Shown here piece by piece: positions 7,600 through 17,447 of a stretch of DNA of 64,000 nucleotides. Below the pieces are notes generated by a model. It made no database searches and had not been told where the DNA came from. It was given only the letters and a program-made list of their open reading frames with translations. Position 1 is the stretch's first letter. Each line of letters begins with the position of its first letter. This DNA is from Stenotrophomonas sp. Ste86 (GTDB lineage Bacteria; Pseudomonadota; Gammaproteobacteria; Xanthomonadales; Xanthomonadaceae). Both the position numbers and the translations under genes were made by a program. Location of the stretch: the NCBI RefSeq assembly GCF_024519465.1, contig NZ_JALJRW010000004.1:205990-269989 (forward strand), given 5' to 3'.

Positions 7600-9711
7600 T
7601 TACTCGGCGGCGACGGCGCCTTCGCCTTCTTCGACGGCCTTCATCGACAAGCGGATACGGCCCTGCTTGTCCACTTCCAGCACCTTGACCTTGACCACAT
7701 CGCCTTCCTTAAGCACGTCGCCGACCTTCTCGACGCGGTCGCTGGAGATCTGCGACACGTGCACCAGGCCATCCTTGCCCGGCAGGATGGTGACGAACGC
7801 ACCGAAGTCCATGATCTTGGCGACCTTGCCTTCGTAGATGCGGCCCGGCTCGACGTCCGAGGTGATCTGCTCGATGCGGGCCTTGGCGGCCTGTGCAGCG
7901 ATGGCATTGACCGAGGCGATGACGATGGTGCCGTCATCCTGGATGTCGATCTGGGTGCCGGTTTCCTTGGTGATGGCCTGGATGGTGGAACCACCCTTGC
8001 CGATCACTTCGCGGATCTTGTCCGGGTGGATCTTGATGGTCAGCAGGCGCGGCGCGTAGTCCGACAGCTCCTGACGCGGCGCGGTCAGGCCATGGGCCAT
8101 TTCGCCCAGGATGTGCAGACGGCCCGCCTTGGCCTGCTGCAGTGCCTGCTTCATGATCTCTTCGGTGATGCCTTCGATCTTGATATCCATCTGCAGGGCG
8201 GAGATGCCCTCAGCGGTACCGGCAACCTTGAAGTCCATGTCACCCAGGTGATCTTCGTCACCCAGGATGTCGGACAGGACGACGAAGCGCTCGCCTTCCT
8301 TGACCAGACCCATGGCGATACCGGCCACCGGCGACTTGACCGGCACGCCGGCATCCATCAGGGCCAGCGAGGAACCGCAGACCGAAGCCATCGACGAGGA
8401 GCCGTTGGATTCGGTGATTTCCGAGACCACGCGGATGGTGTACGGGAAGGCTTCCAGCGACGGCATCACTGCCAGCACGCCGCGCTTGGCGAGGCGGCCG
8501 TGGCCGATTTCGCGACGCTTCGGGCCCATCATGCGGCCGGTCTCGCCCACCGAGTAGGGGGGGAAGTTGTAATGGAAGAGGAAGTTGTCCTTGTACTCAC
8601 CGGACACGGCATCGATGACCTGGCCATCACGGGCGGTGCCCAGGGTGATGGTCACGATGGCCTGCGTTTCACCGCGGGTGAACAGCGCCGAACCATGGGT
8701 ACGCGGCAGGATGCCGGTCTTCACGGCGATCGGGCGGACGGTGTCCAGCGCACGGCCGTCGATGCGGACCTTGGTGTCCAGCACCGAGTTGCGCATGGTG
8801 CTGTATTCCAGCTCGCCGAATTCCTTCGACAGCTCGGCCGGGTTCCAGCCTTCGGCGGCCACGCGGCCAGCCAGCGACTCGACCACGTCCTTCTTGATCG
8901 CCGAGATGGCGTCACGGCGCTGCAGCTTGTCGCGCACCTGGAAGGCTTCGCCCAGACGCGGGCCGATGGCTTCCTGCAGGGCGCTGATCAGCACGTCGTT
9001 CTTGGCCGGGGCTTCCCAGGTCGACGGCTTGGTGCCGGCTTCCACGACCAGTTCGTTGATCGCGTGGATGACCTTCTGCATTTCGCGGTGACCGAAGGTC
9101 ACAGCGCCCAGCATCACGTCTTCGGACAGCAGCGCGGCTTCGGATTCGACCATCAGCACGGCGTTGGCGGTACCGGCGACAACCAGTTCCAGCTCCGAAT
9201 CCTTCAGTTCGGTCACGGTCGGGTTGAGGATGTACTCACCGTTCTTGTAACCCACCTTGGCGGCGGCGATCGGACCCTTGAACGGGGTGCCGGCCAGCGA
9301 CAGCGCAGCCGAGGCACCGATCAGGGCAGCGATGTCACCATCGATGTCCGGGTTCAGCGACATCACCGTGGCGATGATCTGCACTTCGTTCTTGTAGTCT
9401 TCCGGGAACAGCGGACGGATCGGGCGATCGATCAGGCGCGAAATCAGCGTCTCTTTTTCGGTCGCGCGGCCTTCGCGCTTGAAGAAACCGCCCGGGATAC
9501 GGCCACCTGCGTAGAACTTCTCCTGATAGTCGCAGGTCAGGGGGAAGAAGTCCTGGCCCTCACGCGCGCTCTTGGCGGCAACGGCGGAGACCAGCAGCAC
9601 GGTGTCGTCGAACTTGACGATGACGGCACCGCCCGCCTGACGGGCGATTTCGCCGGTTTCAAGCGTGACGGTGTGCTTGCCGTACTGGAAGGTTTTGGTG
9701 ATTTTTGCCAC
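7600..9711 (-). CDS. pnp: Polyribonucleotide nucleotidyltransferase (PNPase)
   Basis: 703 residues (family about 700). Phosphorolytic 3'-5' RNA exonuclease and degradosome member. Two RNase PH domains are visible (N-terminal around [21 protein letters not shown]; second with [16 protein letters not shown] and the catalytic-site region [10 protein letters not shown]), then a KH domain ([15 protein letters not shown]) and an S1 domain ([18 protein letters not shown]). The GTG start at 9711 has AAGGA about 8 bases before it and begins [11 protein letters not shown] as in relatives; the longer frame to 9819 is not needed. It follows rpsO, from which it is separated by a terminator hairpin, as in E. 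coli where read-through and RNase III processing matter. Confidence 0.97.
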   Translation of the reverse strand: MAKITKTFQYGKHTVTLETGEIARQAGGAVIVKFDDTVLLVSAVAAKSAREGQDFFPLTCDYQEKFYAGGRIPGGFFKREGRATEKETLISRLIDRPIRPLFPEDYKNEVQIIATVMSLNPDIDGDIAALIGASAALSLAGTPFKGPIAAAKVGYKNGEYILNPTVTELKDSELELVVAGTANAVLMVESEAALLSEDVMLGAVTFGHREMQKVIHAINELVVEAGTKPSTWEAPAKNDVLISALQEAIGPRLGEAFQVRDKLQRRDAISAIKKDVVESLAGRVAAEGWNPAELSKEFGELEYSTMRNSVLDTKVRIDGRALDTVRPIAVKTGILPRTHGSALFTRGETQAIVTITLGTARDGQVIDAVSGEYKDNFLFHYNFPPYSVGETGRMMGPKRREIGHGRLAKRGVLAVMPSLEAFPYTIRVVSEITESNGSSSMASVCGSSLALMDAGVPVKSPVAGIAMGLVKEGERFVVLSDILGDEDHLGDMDFKVAGTAEGISALQMDIKIEGITEEIMKQALQQAKAGRLHILGEMAHGLTAPRQELSDYAPRLLTIKIHPDKIREVIGKGGSTIQAITKETGTQIDIQDDGTIVIASVNAIAAQAAKARIEQITSDVEPGRIYEGKVAKIMDFGAFVTILPGKDGLVHVSQISSDRVEKVGDVLKEGDVVKVKVLEVDKQGRIRLSMKAVEEGEGAVAAE

Positions 9712-9812
9712 GGGGGTTTCCTTGGATGATGCTTTCTTCAATGGACCGCGGGCGACCCTTGCCGCCGACGGGTGACCGGTTGTCCGGCCCATACGTTTGA
9801 TGCGGTACTGCC

Positions 9813-9845
9813 AAAACAAAACCGCGGCGCATTCCTGCGCCGCGG
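9813..9845 (-). terminator. rpsO: Terminator between rpsO and pnp
   Basis: Ten-base-pair perfect stem (9822-9831 with 9836-9845, 4-base loop) followed on the minus strand by TTTTGTTTT. It lies 13 bases after the rpsO stop. Some transcription must pass it, or pnp has its own promoter in the short gap. Confidence 0.9.
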
Positions 9846-9858
9846 TGGGGGTTCGTAC

Positions 9859-10119
9859 TTAGCGACGCAGGCCGAGCTTTTCGATCAGGGCCTTGTAACG
9901 CGGAGCGTCTTTCTTCTTCAGGTAGTCGAGCAGGCTGCGGCGGCGGTTGACCATCTGCAGCAGACCGCGGCGGCTGTGGTGATCCTTCTTGTGGGTCTTG
10001 AAGTGGCCGGTCAGCAGTTCGATGCGGGCGGTCAGCAGAGCGACCTGGACTTCCGGGGAGCCGGTGTCGGTGGCGCTGCGCTTGTTGTCTTCAATGACTT
10101 TCTGGGTGTCGATCGACAT
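9859..10119 (-). CDS. rpsO: 30S ribosomal protein S15
   Basis: 86 residues, a normal S15 (family 85-89), binding the central domain of 16S rRNA. Conserved sequences [29 protein letters not shown] and LLDYLKKKD are present. The ribosome-binding region is purine-rich (AAGAGAAAATAAA before ATG). It is flanked by a strong inverted repeat upstream (10243-10276) and a terminator downstream. In E. coli S15 represses its own translation through leader structure; whether the same happens here cannot be read directly. Confidence 0.97.
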   Translation of the reverse strand: MSIDTQKVIEDNKRSATDTGSPEVQVALLTARIELLTGHFKTHKKDHHSRRGLLQMVNRRRSLLDYLKKKDAPRYKALIEKLGLRR

Positions 10120-10242
10120 TTTATTTTCTCTTGGATGCGTGGCCCGCAGAAACGTCCCATTGACGTACCGCGTGACTCGCCGTGAACGAAAGGATGAACC
10201 CGCAGAACGCGGGAAGCCTGAAAAGGCCGCGAAATTGTAACG

Positions 10243-10276
10243 GGCGCAGCCGTCCGGGACAAGGACCGGCTGCGCC
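10243..10276 (-). other. Strong hairpin between truB and rpsO
   Basis: GGCGCAGCCG pairs with CGGCTGCGCC (10243-10252 with 10267-10276), extended inward by TCC/GGA around one bulge, loop GGGACAA. There is no T run after it on either strand. Possible roles are processing, a partial terminator, or part of the rpsO leader. Confidence 0.6.
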
Positions 10277-10280
10277 GGGG

Positions 10281-11204
10281 TCAGCCCTGGCCGGCCAGGT
10301 TGAAGCGCCGCTGCGGTGCCAGCCGGCCGTTCTCGTCGACCTTGCCCAGGCCCTGGATGGCCTCGTCCGGACCGTATACCACCACCGTGCCCTGGGCCCA
10401 GGCCGGGTCGCGCAGGCGCTGGCCCACGCAGAAGCGCGGGGTCTGTTCAGCATCCAGGGTGACCCGTGGATAGTGGGCCAGGCCGGCGTCCAGTGGCAGC
10501 AGCAGCGCATCGATGGCGGCTTCGTCGCCCTGCTCCACCAGAGTCCGCAGGGTGTCCAGGGACACCATCGGCACGTCGCGGAAGGGGTCCACCCACAGCC
10601 GACGCAGGCCGGCGATGTGTGCCCCACAGCCCAGGGTTTCCCCGAGGTCGCGGGCCAGGCTGCGGATATAGGTGCCTGAACCGCAGGTCACGCGCAGGCG
10701 CAGCCGGGTCGGTTGCTGCTCCAGTACCTCAATGGCGTGCACCTCCACCTGGCGCTCCGGCGCCTCGATGACCTCGCCGCGGCGCGCCTTCAGGTACAGC
10801 GGTTCGCCGCCCTGCTTGAGCGCTGAGTAGATCGGCGCGCGCTGCAGGATGCGCCCCTTCAGCGGTACCAGCGCGGCCTCCAGCGCTTCGGCGCTGATCG
10901 GCGGGACCGGCCGTTCGCGCAGCACCGCGCCATCGGCGTCATCGGTATCGGTGGTCTGGCCCAGCACCACCTCGGCGTCGTAGGCCTTGGCCGAGCCCAG
11001 CAGCAGGCCGGCAATCTTGGTGGCCTCGCCGAAGCACAGCGGCAGCAGGCCGGTCGCCAGCGGGTCCAGGCTGCCGGTGTGGCCGCCCTTCTCGGCGCGG
11101 TACAGGCGCCGCGCGATCTGCAGCGCGGCGTTGGAGCTCATGCCGCCCGGCTTGTCGAGCAGCAGAATGCCGTCCAGGCGACGGAATGTGATTCGGGATG
11201 CCAT
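10281..11204 (-). CDS. truB: tRNA pseudouridine-55 synthase
   Basis: 307 residues (family about 300). Isomerises U55 in the T arm of most tRNAs. The N-terminal [14 protein letters not shown] and [15 protein letters not shown] are characteristic, with catalytic Asp D47. Further conserved stretches are [18 protein letters not shown] and [14 protein letters not shown]. The C-terminal PUA-like region (about 250-307) carries a normal domain. Start ATG 11204. It lies between rbfA and rpsO in the order usual for gammaproteobacteria. Confidence 0.96.
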   Translation of the reverse strand: MASRITFRRLDGILLLDKPGGMSSNAALQIARRLYRAEKGGHTGSLDPLATGLLPLCFGEATKIAGLLLGSAKAYDAEVVLGQTTDTDDADGAVLRERPVPPISAEALEAALVPLKGRILQRAPIYSALKQGGEPLYLKARRGEVIEAPERQVEVHAIEVLEQQPTRLRLRVTCGSGTYIRSLARDLGETLGCGAHIAGLRRLWVDPFRDVPMVSLDTLRTLVEQGDEAAIDALLLPLDAGLAHYPRVTLDAEQTPRFCVGQRLRDPAWAQGTVVVYGPDEAIQGLGKVDENGRLAPQRRFNLAGQG

Positions 11205-11289
11205 GTCGTGGTTTCAATCGGCGCCATCTGGCGCTGCCGGCAGTCCCGGCGGTCGACGGTGCGGTCGTTGTCGACCCGGGCACCGTCCC

Positions 11290-11318
11290 ATAAGACAACA
11301 GCCCTTGCGGGCTGTTGG
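11290..11318 (-). terminator. Terminator-like hairpin after rbfA
   Basis: Perfect nine-base stem CAACAGCCC/GGGCTGTTG (11296-11304 with 11309-11317, 4-base loop), followed on the minus strand by TCTTATGG, which is only moderately T-rich. It lies just after the rbfA stop and probably gives partial termination. Confidence 0.6.
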
Positions 11319-11322
11319 TCCA

Positions 11323-11748
11323 TCAATCAGATTTCTTGTCGCTTTCGTCCGCGTCGCCATCCTCTGCGTCGTCCTCGGGCTGTCGGCTTTTTTCAGCCGC
11401 CAGCGTATCGGGCAGGTCACGCAGAATGTTGTCGATGCGCTCGCCGCGATCCACCGAATCATCGTAGTGGAAGTGCAGCTCGGGCACGTGGCGCAGCTTC
11501 ATGGCACGCGCCAGCTCCATCCGCAGCTCCCAGGCCAGTTCCTTCAGGCCCTTCATGGCTTCTACCGAACGTTCGGGCATCAGCGCGGTGACGAAGATCT
11601 TGGCATGCGCCATGTCACGGGTGATTTCCACGTCGGAGACGCTCACCGAAGGCAGGCCGTGTACACGCACGGCGTTGTGCACGAGCGTCCCCAGTTCGCG
11701 GCGGATCTGGGCGGAAACACGGTCGGTTCGATGGAAGGTCTTTGGCAC
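11323..11748 (-). CDS. rbfA: Ribosome-binding factor A
   Basis: 141 residues. Small KH-fold protein for late 30S maturation and cold adaptation. Typical pieces: RTDRVSAQIRRELGTLV, DVEITRDMAHAKIFVTAL and HFHYDDSVDRGERIDNIL. The last 25 residues form an acidic, Lys-tipped tail (QPEDDAEDGDADESDKKSD), longer than in E. coli RbfA. Start is GTG at 11748. A terminator (11786-11815) separates it from infB. Confidence 0.95.
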   Translation of the reverse strand: MPKTFHRTDRVSAQIRRELGTLVHNAVRVHGLPSVSVSDVEITRDMAHAKIFVTALMPERSVEAMKGLKELAWELRMELARAMKLRHVPELHFHYDDSVDRGERIDNILRDLPDTLAAEKSRQPEDDAEDGDADESDKKSD

Positions 11749-11785
11749 GGTAGGCGGACTCGTCTTGAAGGGTGGTACGTAAGCG

Positions 11786-11815
11786 AAAAAGCCGGACCGC
11801 GCGAAGCGATCCGGC
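11786..11815 (-). terminator. infB: Intrinsic terminator between infB and rbfA
   Basis: GCCGGA/TCCGGC outer stem (11791-11796 with 11810-11815) with an inner CGC/GCG pair set, followed on the minus strand by five T (11786-11790). It lies 8 bases after the infB stop. rbfA-truB may therefore be expressed less than infB, or by read-through. Confidence 0.85.
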
Positions 11816-11823
11816 CTGGAACA

Positions 11824-14469
11824 TTACAGGGTGCGCGGCACTTCGATACGCTCGAAGCACTCGATCTGGTCGCCCGGCTTGACGTCGTTGTAGGCCTTCA
11901 CGCCGATACCGCATTCGGTACCGTTGCGAACTTCCTCGACGTTTTCCTTGAAGCGGCGCAGCGATTCCAGCTCGCCTTCGAAGACCACGACGCTGTCGCG
12001 CAGGACGCGGATCGGCTTGCTGCGCTTCACGGTGCCTTCGATGATCATGCAGCCTGCGACCGCACCGAACTTCGAGCTGCGGAACACGTCGCGGACCTGG
12101 GCGATACCGATGATCTCTTCGCGGATTTCCACGCCGAGCAGACCGGACGCCACCTGCTTCACCTGATCGATCACGTCATAGATGATCGAGAAGTAACGCA
12201 GGTCCACGCCATTGGATTCGATGATGCGACGCGCGGAGGCATCGGCACGCACGTTGAAGCCGATGACGGTGGCCTTGGAAGCAACCGCGGAGTTGGCATC
12301 GGACTCGGTGATGCCGCCCACGCCGGAGTGGATCACGTTGATGCGGATGTCTTCGTTGGACAGCGCGACCAGTGCCTGGCTCAGTGCCTGCACCGAACCC
12401 TGCACGTCGGCCTTGATCACCAGGTTCAGCACCTGCTGGCCATCGCCCTTGCCCAGGGTCGCCATGATGTCTTCCATGCGGCTGCCGGCAGACTGCACCA
12501 GGCGCGATTCACGGCGCTTGATTTCGCGCTGCTGCGCGACGTCCTTGGCCAGACGCTCGTCTTCGACAACGACGAAGTCATCGCCGGCATCCGGCACGCC
12601 GGACAGACCCAGCACCTGCACCGGGATCGACGGACCCGCCTGCTCCGGCTGCGCGCCGGTTTCGTCGAACAGGGCGCGCACGCGGCCGTACTGGATACCG
12701 CAGACCAGGTAGTCGCCCTTCTTCAGCGAACCCTGCTGCACCAGCACGGTGGCGATCGGGCCACGGCCCTTGTCCAGCGAGGACTCGATGACCACGCCGC
12801 TGGCGCGGCCGTCGGCCACGGCCTTCAGTTCCAGCAGTTCGGCCTGGACCGAGATCGCCTCGAGCAGGTCGTCGATACCCAGGCCAGCCTTGGCCGAGAT
12901 CTCGACCATCTGGGTGTCGCCACCAAAGTCTTCGGACACGACCTGCTCGGTGAGCAGTTCGTTCTTGACCCGCAACGGGTCGGCGCCGGCCTTGTCGATC
13001 TTGTTGATCGCCACGATCAGCGGCACACCCGCCGAACGGGCGTGCTGGATGGCTTCCTTGGTCTGCGGCATGACGCCGTCGTCGGCAGCCACCACCAGCA
13101 CCACGATGTCGGTCAGCTTGGCACCGCGGGCACGCATGGACGTAAACGCCGCGTGGCCCGGGGTATCCAGGAAGCTGATGACGCCCTTGGGCGTTTCAAC
13201 GTGGTACGCACCGATGTGCTGGGTGATGCCACCGGCTTCGCCCGTGGCAACCTTGGTGCGACGAATGTAATCCAGCAGCGAGGTCTTGCCGTGGTCGACG
13301 TGGCCCATGATGGTGACCACCGGCGGACGTGCCACCGGGTCGCCGTGGTTGCCAGCGGACTGCGCCAGCAACGCGTCTTCGGCATCGTTGGTGTTGGCAC
13401 GGATCACGTTGTGGCCGAGTTCTTCGGTCACCAGCGCGGCGGTGTCGTGGTCGATGGTCTGGGTGATGGTCGCCATGACGCCCATCTTGAACAGCGCCTT
13501 GACCACATCGCCGCCCTTCAGGGCCAGCTTCTGGGCCAGATCGGCCACGGTGACGGTATCGCCGATGGTCACATCACGCACGATCGGGGCGACCGGACGC
13601 TCGAAACCATGGGCACCCCCGCCGCTGCGCGACTGGTTGCTGTCACGGCGGCTGCCGTGCTGCACGCGCCCGGTCGGACGACCGCGCGAGTTGCTGTTGT
13701 TGCCACGACGGGCGCGATCGGCGGCCGACAGATGCAGCTGACCGGCGAAGCGGTTGCCACCATCGTCGTCGCGCTTGGCGCCCGGGCGGTTGTTGGCGTT
13801 GTTCGAATTGCGGTCGTCCGAACGCGGGGCCGGACGTGCAGCCGACGGCGCCGACGGACGCGGATTGCGCGCCGGGGCATCGTTGGCGGCCGCAGGCTTG
13901 GCTGCAACCGGGGCCGGGGCCGGCGGTGCATTCTTGGCCGCTTCGGCAGCGGCTTCGGCCGCCTTGCGCTCGGCTTCGGCACGTTCCTTGGCGTCGATTT
14001 CGTCCTGACGCTTGCGGGCGATTTCTTCATCGCGCGCACGGTCCTTCTCGGCCAGTGCGCGCTGCTCGTCCAGATTGCGCTGGCGGGATTCCTCCAGCTT
14101 GCGCAGGATGTCGGCGCGCTCCTCATCCGCGGTCATCGGCTTGCCGCTGGCGTCCTTCATGTAGGTGCGCTTCTGGCGCACTTCGACGTTGACGGTGGTC
14201 TTGCTGCGGCCGGCGCTGACCGTCACTTCCTGCAACTTGCGACGGTTGAGGGTGATCTTCTTGGCGGCCTCGTCGGTGCTCTCGACGGGCTGCTCGGTCT
14301 TGCCGTGCGAACGACGAAGGAAGCCCAGGAGCTTCACCTTCTCGGTGCTGGTCACGACCTGGTCGGGACCGCTGAACTTCATGCCGGCTTCGGCAAGCTG
14401 TACGAGCAGTTTATCGACAGGCGTGTTGACCAGTTCGGCAAGCTTACGGATGGTGGTTTGCTGCGACAT
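11824..14469 (-). CDS. infB: Translation initiation factor IF-2
   Basis: 881 residues. GTPase that brings fMet-tRNA to the 30S subunit. N-terminal IF2 domains (1-50, and a second copy around 60-100), then a long charged/Ala-Pro-Arg-rich linker (about 130-300). G domain: G1 GHVDHGKTS near residue 390, G3 DTPGH, G4 NKID. C-terminal domains II-IV follow, including the fMet-binding end. The linker is low-complexity but of ordinary kind for high-GC species. Start ATG 14469. Confidence 0.97.
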   Translation of the reverse strand: MSQQTTIRKLAELVNTPVDKLLVQLAEAGMKFSGPDQVVTSTEKVKLLGFLRRSHGKTEQPVESTDEAAKKITLNRRKLQEVTVSAGRSKTTVNVEVRQKRTYMKDASGKPMTADEERADILRKLEESRQRNLDEQRALAEKDRARDEEIARKRQDEIDAKERAEAERKAAEAAAEAAKNAPPAPAPVAAKPAAANDAPARNPRPSAPSAARPAPRSDDRNSNNANNRPGAKRDDDGGNRFAGQLHLSAADRARRGNNSNSRGRPTGRVQHGSRRDSNQSRSGGGAHGFERPVAPIVRDVTIGDTVTVADLAQKLALKGGDVVKALFKMGVMATITQTIDHDTAALVTEELGHNVIRANTNDAEDALLAQSAGNHGDPVARPPVVTIMGHVDHGKTSLLDYIRRTKVATGEAGGITQHIGAYHVETPKGVISFLDTPGHAAFTSMRARGAKLTDIVVLVVAADDGVMPQTKEAIQHARSAGVPLIVAINKIDKAGADPLRVKNELLTEQVVSEDFGGDTQMVEISAKAGLGIDDLLEAISVQAELLELKAVADGRASGVVIESSLDKGRGPIATVLVQQGSLKKGDYLVCGIQYGRVRALFDETGAQPEQAGPSIPVQVLGLSGVPDAGDDFVVVEDERLAKDVAQQREIKRRESRLVQSAGSRMEDIMATLGKGDGQQVLNLVIKADVQGSVQALSQALVALSNEDIRINVIHSGVGGITESDANSAVASKATVIGFNVRADASARRIIESNGVDLRYFSIIYDVIDQVKQVASGLLGVEIREEIIGIAQVRDVFRSSKFGAVAGCMIIEGTVKRSKPIRVLRDSVVVFEGELESLRRFKENVEEVRNGTECGIGVKAYNDVKPGDQIECFERIEVPRTL

Positions 14470-14529
14470 TCGGATCCTATGATCTGGTTGGCGCTCCCTC
14501 GAAACGTGCGAAGGCAGCGCGGAGTCTAA

Positions 14530-14548
14530 GCCCTGATCGGGTCAGGGC
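14530..14548 (-). other. Hairpin between nusA and infB
   Basis: Perfect seven-base stem GCCCTGA/TCAGGGC (14530-14536 with 14542-14548), loop 5. On the minus strand it is followed by TTAGACTCC, so it is not a convincing terminator. It may slow or process the mRNA. Confidence 0.45.
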
Positions 14549-14564
14549 ACTGTTCATCGCTGGC

Positions 14565-16076
14565 TCATTCGCCGCGCTCCAGGCGGGCGATCTCCTCGGC
14601 TCGGGCGGCAAGGATCAGGGCGGCGGCGCGCTCCTGGTCCATGTCCTCGATACCGAACTCGAGGATCTCGTCGGCGGCCAGGTCCGACAGGTCCTCACTG
14701 GTACGCACGCCATGACCGGCCAGGGCGTAGGCAGTCGCCTCGTCCATGCCTTCCAGGGCGAGCAGGTCTTCCGACGGCGAGCCGTCCTCCAGACCTTCTT
14801 CCACCGCCAGCGCTTCATTGAGCAGCGCATCGCGGGCACGGGCACGCAGCTCTTCGACGATGTCTTCGTCGAAGCCTTCCACGGCCAGCAATTCGCCGAC
14901 CGGGACGTAGGCGATTTCTTCCACGGTGTTGAAGCCTTCGGTCACCAGGATGGCGGCGATTTCTTCATCCACTTCCAGCTTGTCCATGAACAACTGGCGG
15001 GCAACGGTCTGCTCTGCCTCGGACTTGGCGGTCACCTGGTCCTGGGTCATCACATTGAGCTGCCAACCGGTCAGGCGGCTGGCCAGGCGCACATTCTGGC
15101 CGCCCTTGCCGATCGCCTGGGCCAGACGCTCTTCAGCGACGGCCAGGTCCATCGAATGCTTTTCTTCGTCGACGATGATCGACTGCACTTCGGCCGGCGC
15201 CATCGCGTTGATGACGAAGTTGGCCGGGTTCTCGTTCCACAGCACGATGTCCACGCGCTCACCGTTGAGCTCGTTGGACACGGCCTGCACACGCGAACCG
15301 CGCATGCCGATGCAGGCACCGATCGGATCGGTGCGGGCGTCGTGGGCGAGCACGGCGATCTTGGCACGGTCGCCCGGATCACGTGCGCAGGCCTTGATCT
15401 CGACCAGGCCCTGGCCGACTTCCGGCACTTCGAGCTTGAACAGTTCGATCATGAATTCCGGCGCGGCGCGGCTGATGAACAGCTGCGGGCCACGCGGCTC
15501 GGAGCGCACTTCGGCCAGGTAACCGCGGACGCGGTCGCCGGCACGCAGGACGTCGCGCGGAATGCCCTTGTCCTTCGGGATGAAGGCTTCGGCGTTGCCA
15601 CCGAGGTCGACATAGATGTTGCCGCGCTCGGCGCGCTTGACCACACCGGTGACCAGCTCGCCGACACGATCCTTCCACGCATCGACGACCTGCTGGCGCT
15701 CGGCTTCGCGCACGCGCTGGACGATCACCTGCTTGGCGGCCTGTGCGGCGATACGGCCGAAGTCCGGGTTTTCGATCTGTTCTTCGATGTAGTCGCCGAC
15801 TTCCACGCCTTCGGCTTCGTCGATGGCATCCATCAGACGGATCTGGCGGTCGGGCGATTCCATCACCACGTCATCGGCCACCACTTCCCAGCGGCGGAAG
15901 GTTTCGTAGTTGCCGTCCTTGTGGTCGATCGACACACGGGCCAGCACTTCTTCATCGGGGTAGCGCTTCTTCGCCGCCGACGCCAGTGCTGCCTCGATGG
16001 CATCGAAGATCACTTCACGCGGAACGCCCTTTTCATTGGCGACCGCATCCACTACCAGCAAAAGTTCCTTGCTCAT
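14565..16076 (-). CDS. nusA: Transcription elongation/termination factor NusA
   Basis: 503 residues (E. coli 495). Binds RNA polymerase and affects pausing, termination and antitermination. N-terminal domain from MSKELLLVVDAVANEKGVPREVIFDAIE; S1 domain around GELVTGVVKRAERGNIYVDLGG; KH domains around GACIGMRGSRVQAVSNEL and AIGKGGQNVRLASRL; and two acidic C-terminal repeats (about 365-430, 440-495), as in gammaproteobacteria. ATG 16076 is chosen because the conserved N-terminus starts there; the frame runs on upstream inside rimP but is not used. It is 4 bases after the rimP stop. Confidence 0.97.
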   Translation of the reverse strand: MSKELLLVVDAVANEKGVPREVIFDAIEAALASAAKKRYPDEEVLARVSIDHKDGNYETFRRWEVVADDVVMESPDRQIRLMDAIDEAEGVEVGDYIEEQIENPDFGRIAAQAAKQVIVQRVREAERQQVVDAWKDRVGELVTGVVKRAERGNIYVDLGGNAEAFIPKDKGIPRDVLRAGDRVRGYLAEVRSEPRGPQLFISRAAPEFMIELFKLEVPEVGQGLVEIKACARDPGDRAKIAVLAHDARTDPIGACIGMRGSRVQAVSNELNGERVDIVLWNENPANFVINAMAPAEVQSIIVDEEKHSMDLAVAEERLAQAIGKGGQNVRLASRLTGWQLNVMTQDQVTAKSEAEQTVARQLFMDKLEVDEEIAAILVTEGFNTVEEIAYVPVGELLAVEGFDEDIVEELRARARDALLNEALAVEEGLEDGSPSEDLLALEGMDEATAYALAGHGVRTSEDLSDLAADEILEFGIEDMDQERAAALILAARAEEIARLERGE

Positions 16077-16080
16077 TGGC

Positions 16081-16671
16081 TCACTCCGCGCGCGGCTTTT
16101 TGGCCGCCGGCTCGTTGGATGGTTTCTTGTTCGCCTTGCCACCCTGCTTGGGTGCCGGGCCAGTCGGTTTGGTCGGAGCGAGGCCGAGGGCGGCCCAGTC
16201 CGGCATGATGCGTGCCTTGTCGATATTCTCGACATCGGCGGTGAACGGGGAATTGTCGACCTTGAAGGTGACGGTGCCCTGTTCGATGTCCACAGCGAGG
16301 ATTTCACCCTGCAGTCGGCGACGGCCGTCCTGCGGGAGTTTCAGCGTGACCTTGGCCGATTCGCCGATGGCGCGCTCGAACTGCTCGCCGGTGAACAGCG
16401 GGCGGTCGACGCCAGGCGAGGACACTTCCAGGGTGTAATTGGCGGTGATCGGGTCTTCCACGTCCAGCTGTGCGGAGACTTCGCGGCTGACGCGTTCGCA
16501 GTCGTCGATGTTGACGATGCGCTCGGGCTGTTCGGCCAGCGGCACGTCGATATAGAGGCGCAGCGTCGCACCACCCGGGGCAGTGAGGTATTCCACGCCC
16601 AGCAGCTCGAGACCCAGCGACTGAACGGTGGGGGCGAGCAGATTCGCGATTTCGGTTGCCTTGTCGCTCAC
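16081..16671 (-). CDS. rimP: Ribosome maturation factor RimP
   Basis: 196 residues from GTG 16671 ([28 protein letters not shown]). Needed for 30S assembly. Conserved parts: [18 protein letters not shown] and [15 protein letters not shown]. Beyond the usual 150-residue core there is a Lys/Pro-rich tail of about 40 residues ([15 protein letters not shown]...), likely disordered and basic. An AAGGCAG ribosome site precedes the GTG. It is the first gene of the rimP-nusA-infB series; a terminator lies 58 bases upstream. Confidence 0.95.
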   Translation of the reverse strand: MSDKATEIANLLAPTVQSLGLELLGVEYLTAPGGATLRLYIDVPLAEQPERIVNIDDCERVSREVSAQLDVEDPITANYTLEVSSPGVDRPLFTGEQFERAIGESAKVTLKLPQDGRRRLQGEILAVDIEQGTVTFKVDNSPFTADVENIDKARIMPDWAALGLAPTKPTGPAPKQGGKANKKPSNEPAAKKPRAE

Positions 16672-16728
16672 AGTCTGCCTTGTTCGTTGAAAGAGATACG
16701 GGCTTGGTCCGGCGAACGGACCACCTTC

Positions 16729-16761
16729 CGGAAACAACAAAGGGCCCGCTGGGCCCCTTGT
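16729..16761 (-). terminator. Terminator upstream of rimP
   Basis: On the minus strand GGGCCC-AGC-GGGCCC (16742-16747 with 16751-16756), extended by one G-U, two A-U and a C-G pair, followed by TTTGTTGTTT. It ends about 58 bases before the rimP GTG, and so must end a separate short RNA or act as an attenuator of rimP. Confidence 0.75.
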
Positions 16762-16936
16762 CCGGTACAACTCCGGTCATGCTGGATTCCGGTAGCGGGA
16801 ACACACGCGGTGTGCGTTCCTGCGAGCCCAGCGTTCCGGGGGGTCACGGCGGCCTGGGTACAGGTTGCCGTTCCTGGAAGCCGGTTGCGGGACCCTTCTC
16901 ATCCGTTGACGGGATGGGAGTGGTCAATCCGCTAAG
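16731..16936 (-). ncRNA. Candidate short leader RNA ahead of rimP
   Basis: Defined only by a good promoter (16943-16971) and a terminator (16729-16761), giving an RNA of about 205 bases. It contains a strong hairpin, ACACGCGGTGTG with flanking complementarity, around 16797-16821. It does not look like 4.5S RNA, tmRNA or RNase P RNA, and there is no clear reading frame of its own. It could be a regulatory leader of rimP or a stable small RNA; no family recognised. Confidence 0.35.
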
Positions 16937-16942
16937 CCACTG

Positions 16943-16971
16943 ATCATAGCCGTTGCACCGCGCTGGTGCAA
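16943..16971 (-). promoter_or_regulatory. Sigma70-type promoter ahead of rimP
   Basis: Minus strand -35 TTGCAC (16966-16971), 17-base spacer, -10 TATGAT (16943-16948). Both hexamers are close to consensus. Another TACAAT lies at 16998-17003 but has no matching -35. Confidence 0.65.
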
Positions 16972-17046
16972 TGGCTTGGGATGCTTCCGGCTGCCCTATT
17001 GTAAAAGCTGAACAGCAGGGGCTGACGGCCACGGCCTTGCCTCTGC

Positions 17047-17125
17047 GGCTGCGTCGCGGGTATCGGCACTCGGCATCTCGGCTACGTCGCGGGTAAGGCA
17101 CTCGGCATCTCGGCTACGTCGCGGG
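17047..17125. repeat. Short direct repeat, about 32-base period
   Basis: The unit containing GGCACTCGGCATCTCGGCTA then CGTCGCGGG occurs at 17065-17093 and 17097-17125, with a partial, diverged copy (GGCTGCGTCGCGGG) before. The units are nearly back to back with no unique spacers, so this is not a CRISPR array. No gene overlaps. Confidence 0.7.
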
Positions 17126-17132
17126 CGTCGGC

Positions 17133-17223
17133 GCGGGCGGGATGGCGGGACACGCCGTAAACCTATCCCTGGGGGCTCGCGGGCGCCATCCATGGCGCCC
17201 AACGGTCCCGCCATCCCACCCGC
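17133..17223 (+). repeat. Palindromic repeat, family P, short form (copy A)
   Basis: Outer inverted arms of 19 bases (17133-17151 and 17205-17223, one mismatch) enclose a core with CGCCGTAAACC, TGGGGGCTCG and a perfect inner palindrome GGGCGCCATCCATGGCGCCC (17181-17200). The same core occurs in copies at 35155, 35463 (inverted) and 41532. Intergenic, no coding capacity. Confidence 0.85.
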
Positions 17224-17300
17224 ACCGCCACCTGGAGAGTTGGCCGGTGAGTTATTGGGCTCAAGAGCGGATCAGTCGGGGAGCGAGGAGGCCTGACGCA

Positions 17301-17353
17301 TTCCGAATCCCCGAATTCCGAATCCCGAATCCTTCAATTCAGATCCCGAATCC
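17301..17353. repeat. Degenerate GAATCC micro-repeat
   Basis: Five or six imperfect copies of CCGAATC(C) and CGAATTC in about 50 bases. Similar tracts are common between genes in this bacterial family. Apart from this, nothing gene-like is seen between 17224 and 17447. Confidence 0.5.
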
Positions 17354-17447
17354 ACCAACACCGCAACCTTCGATCCGCCAGCCAGTGCAAGCAACGCCAA
17401 AAATAATGCCGCGCCTTTGATCTCCGCGGGGCACCGACGTACTACGA

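Noticed and set aside
7591..9729. Plus-strand frame of 712 codons
   Set aside because: Antisense to pnp; no family features.
10987..14529. Plus-strand open frame of 1180 codons
   Set aside because: Antisense to infB and rbfA, whose proteins are well conserved; a by-product of high G+C codon use.
17047..17125. CRISPR-like repeat
   Set aside because: Only about two units, back to back, no unique spacers and no cas genes.
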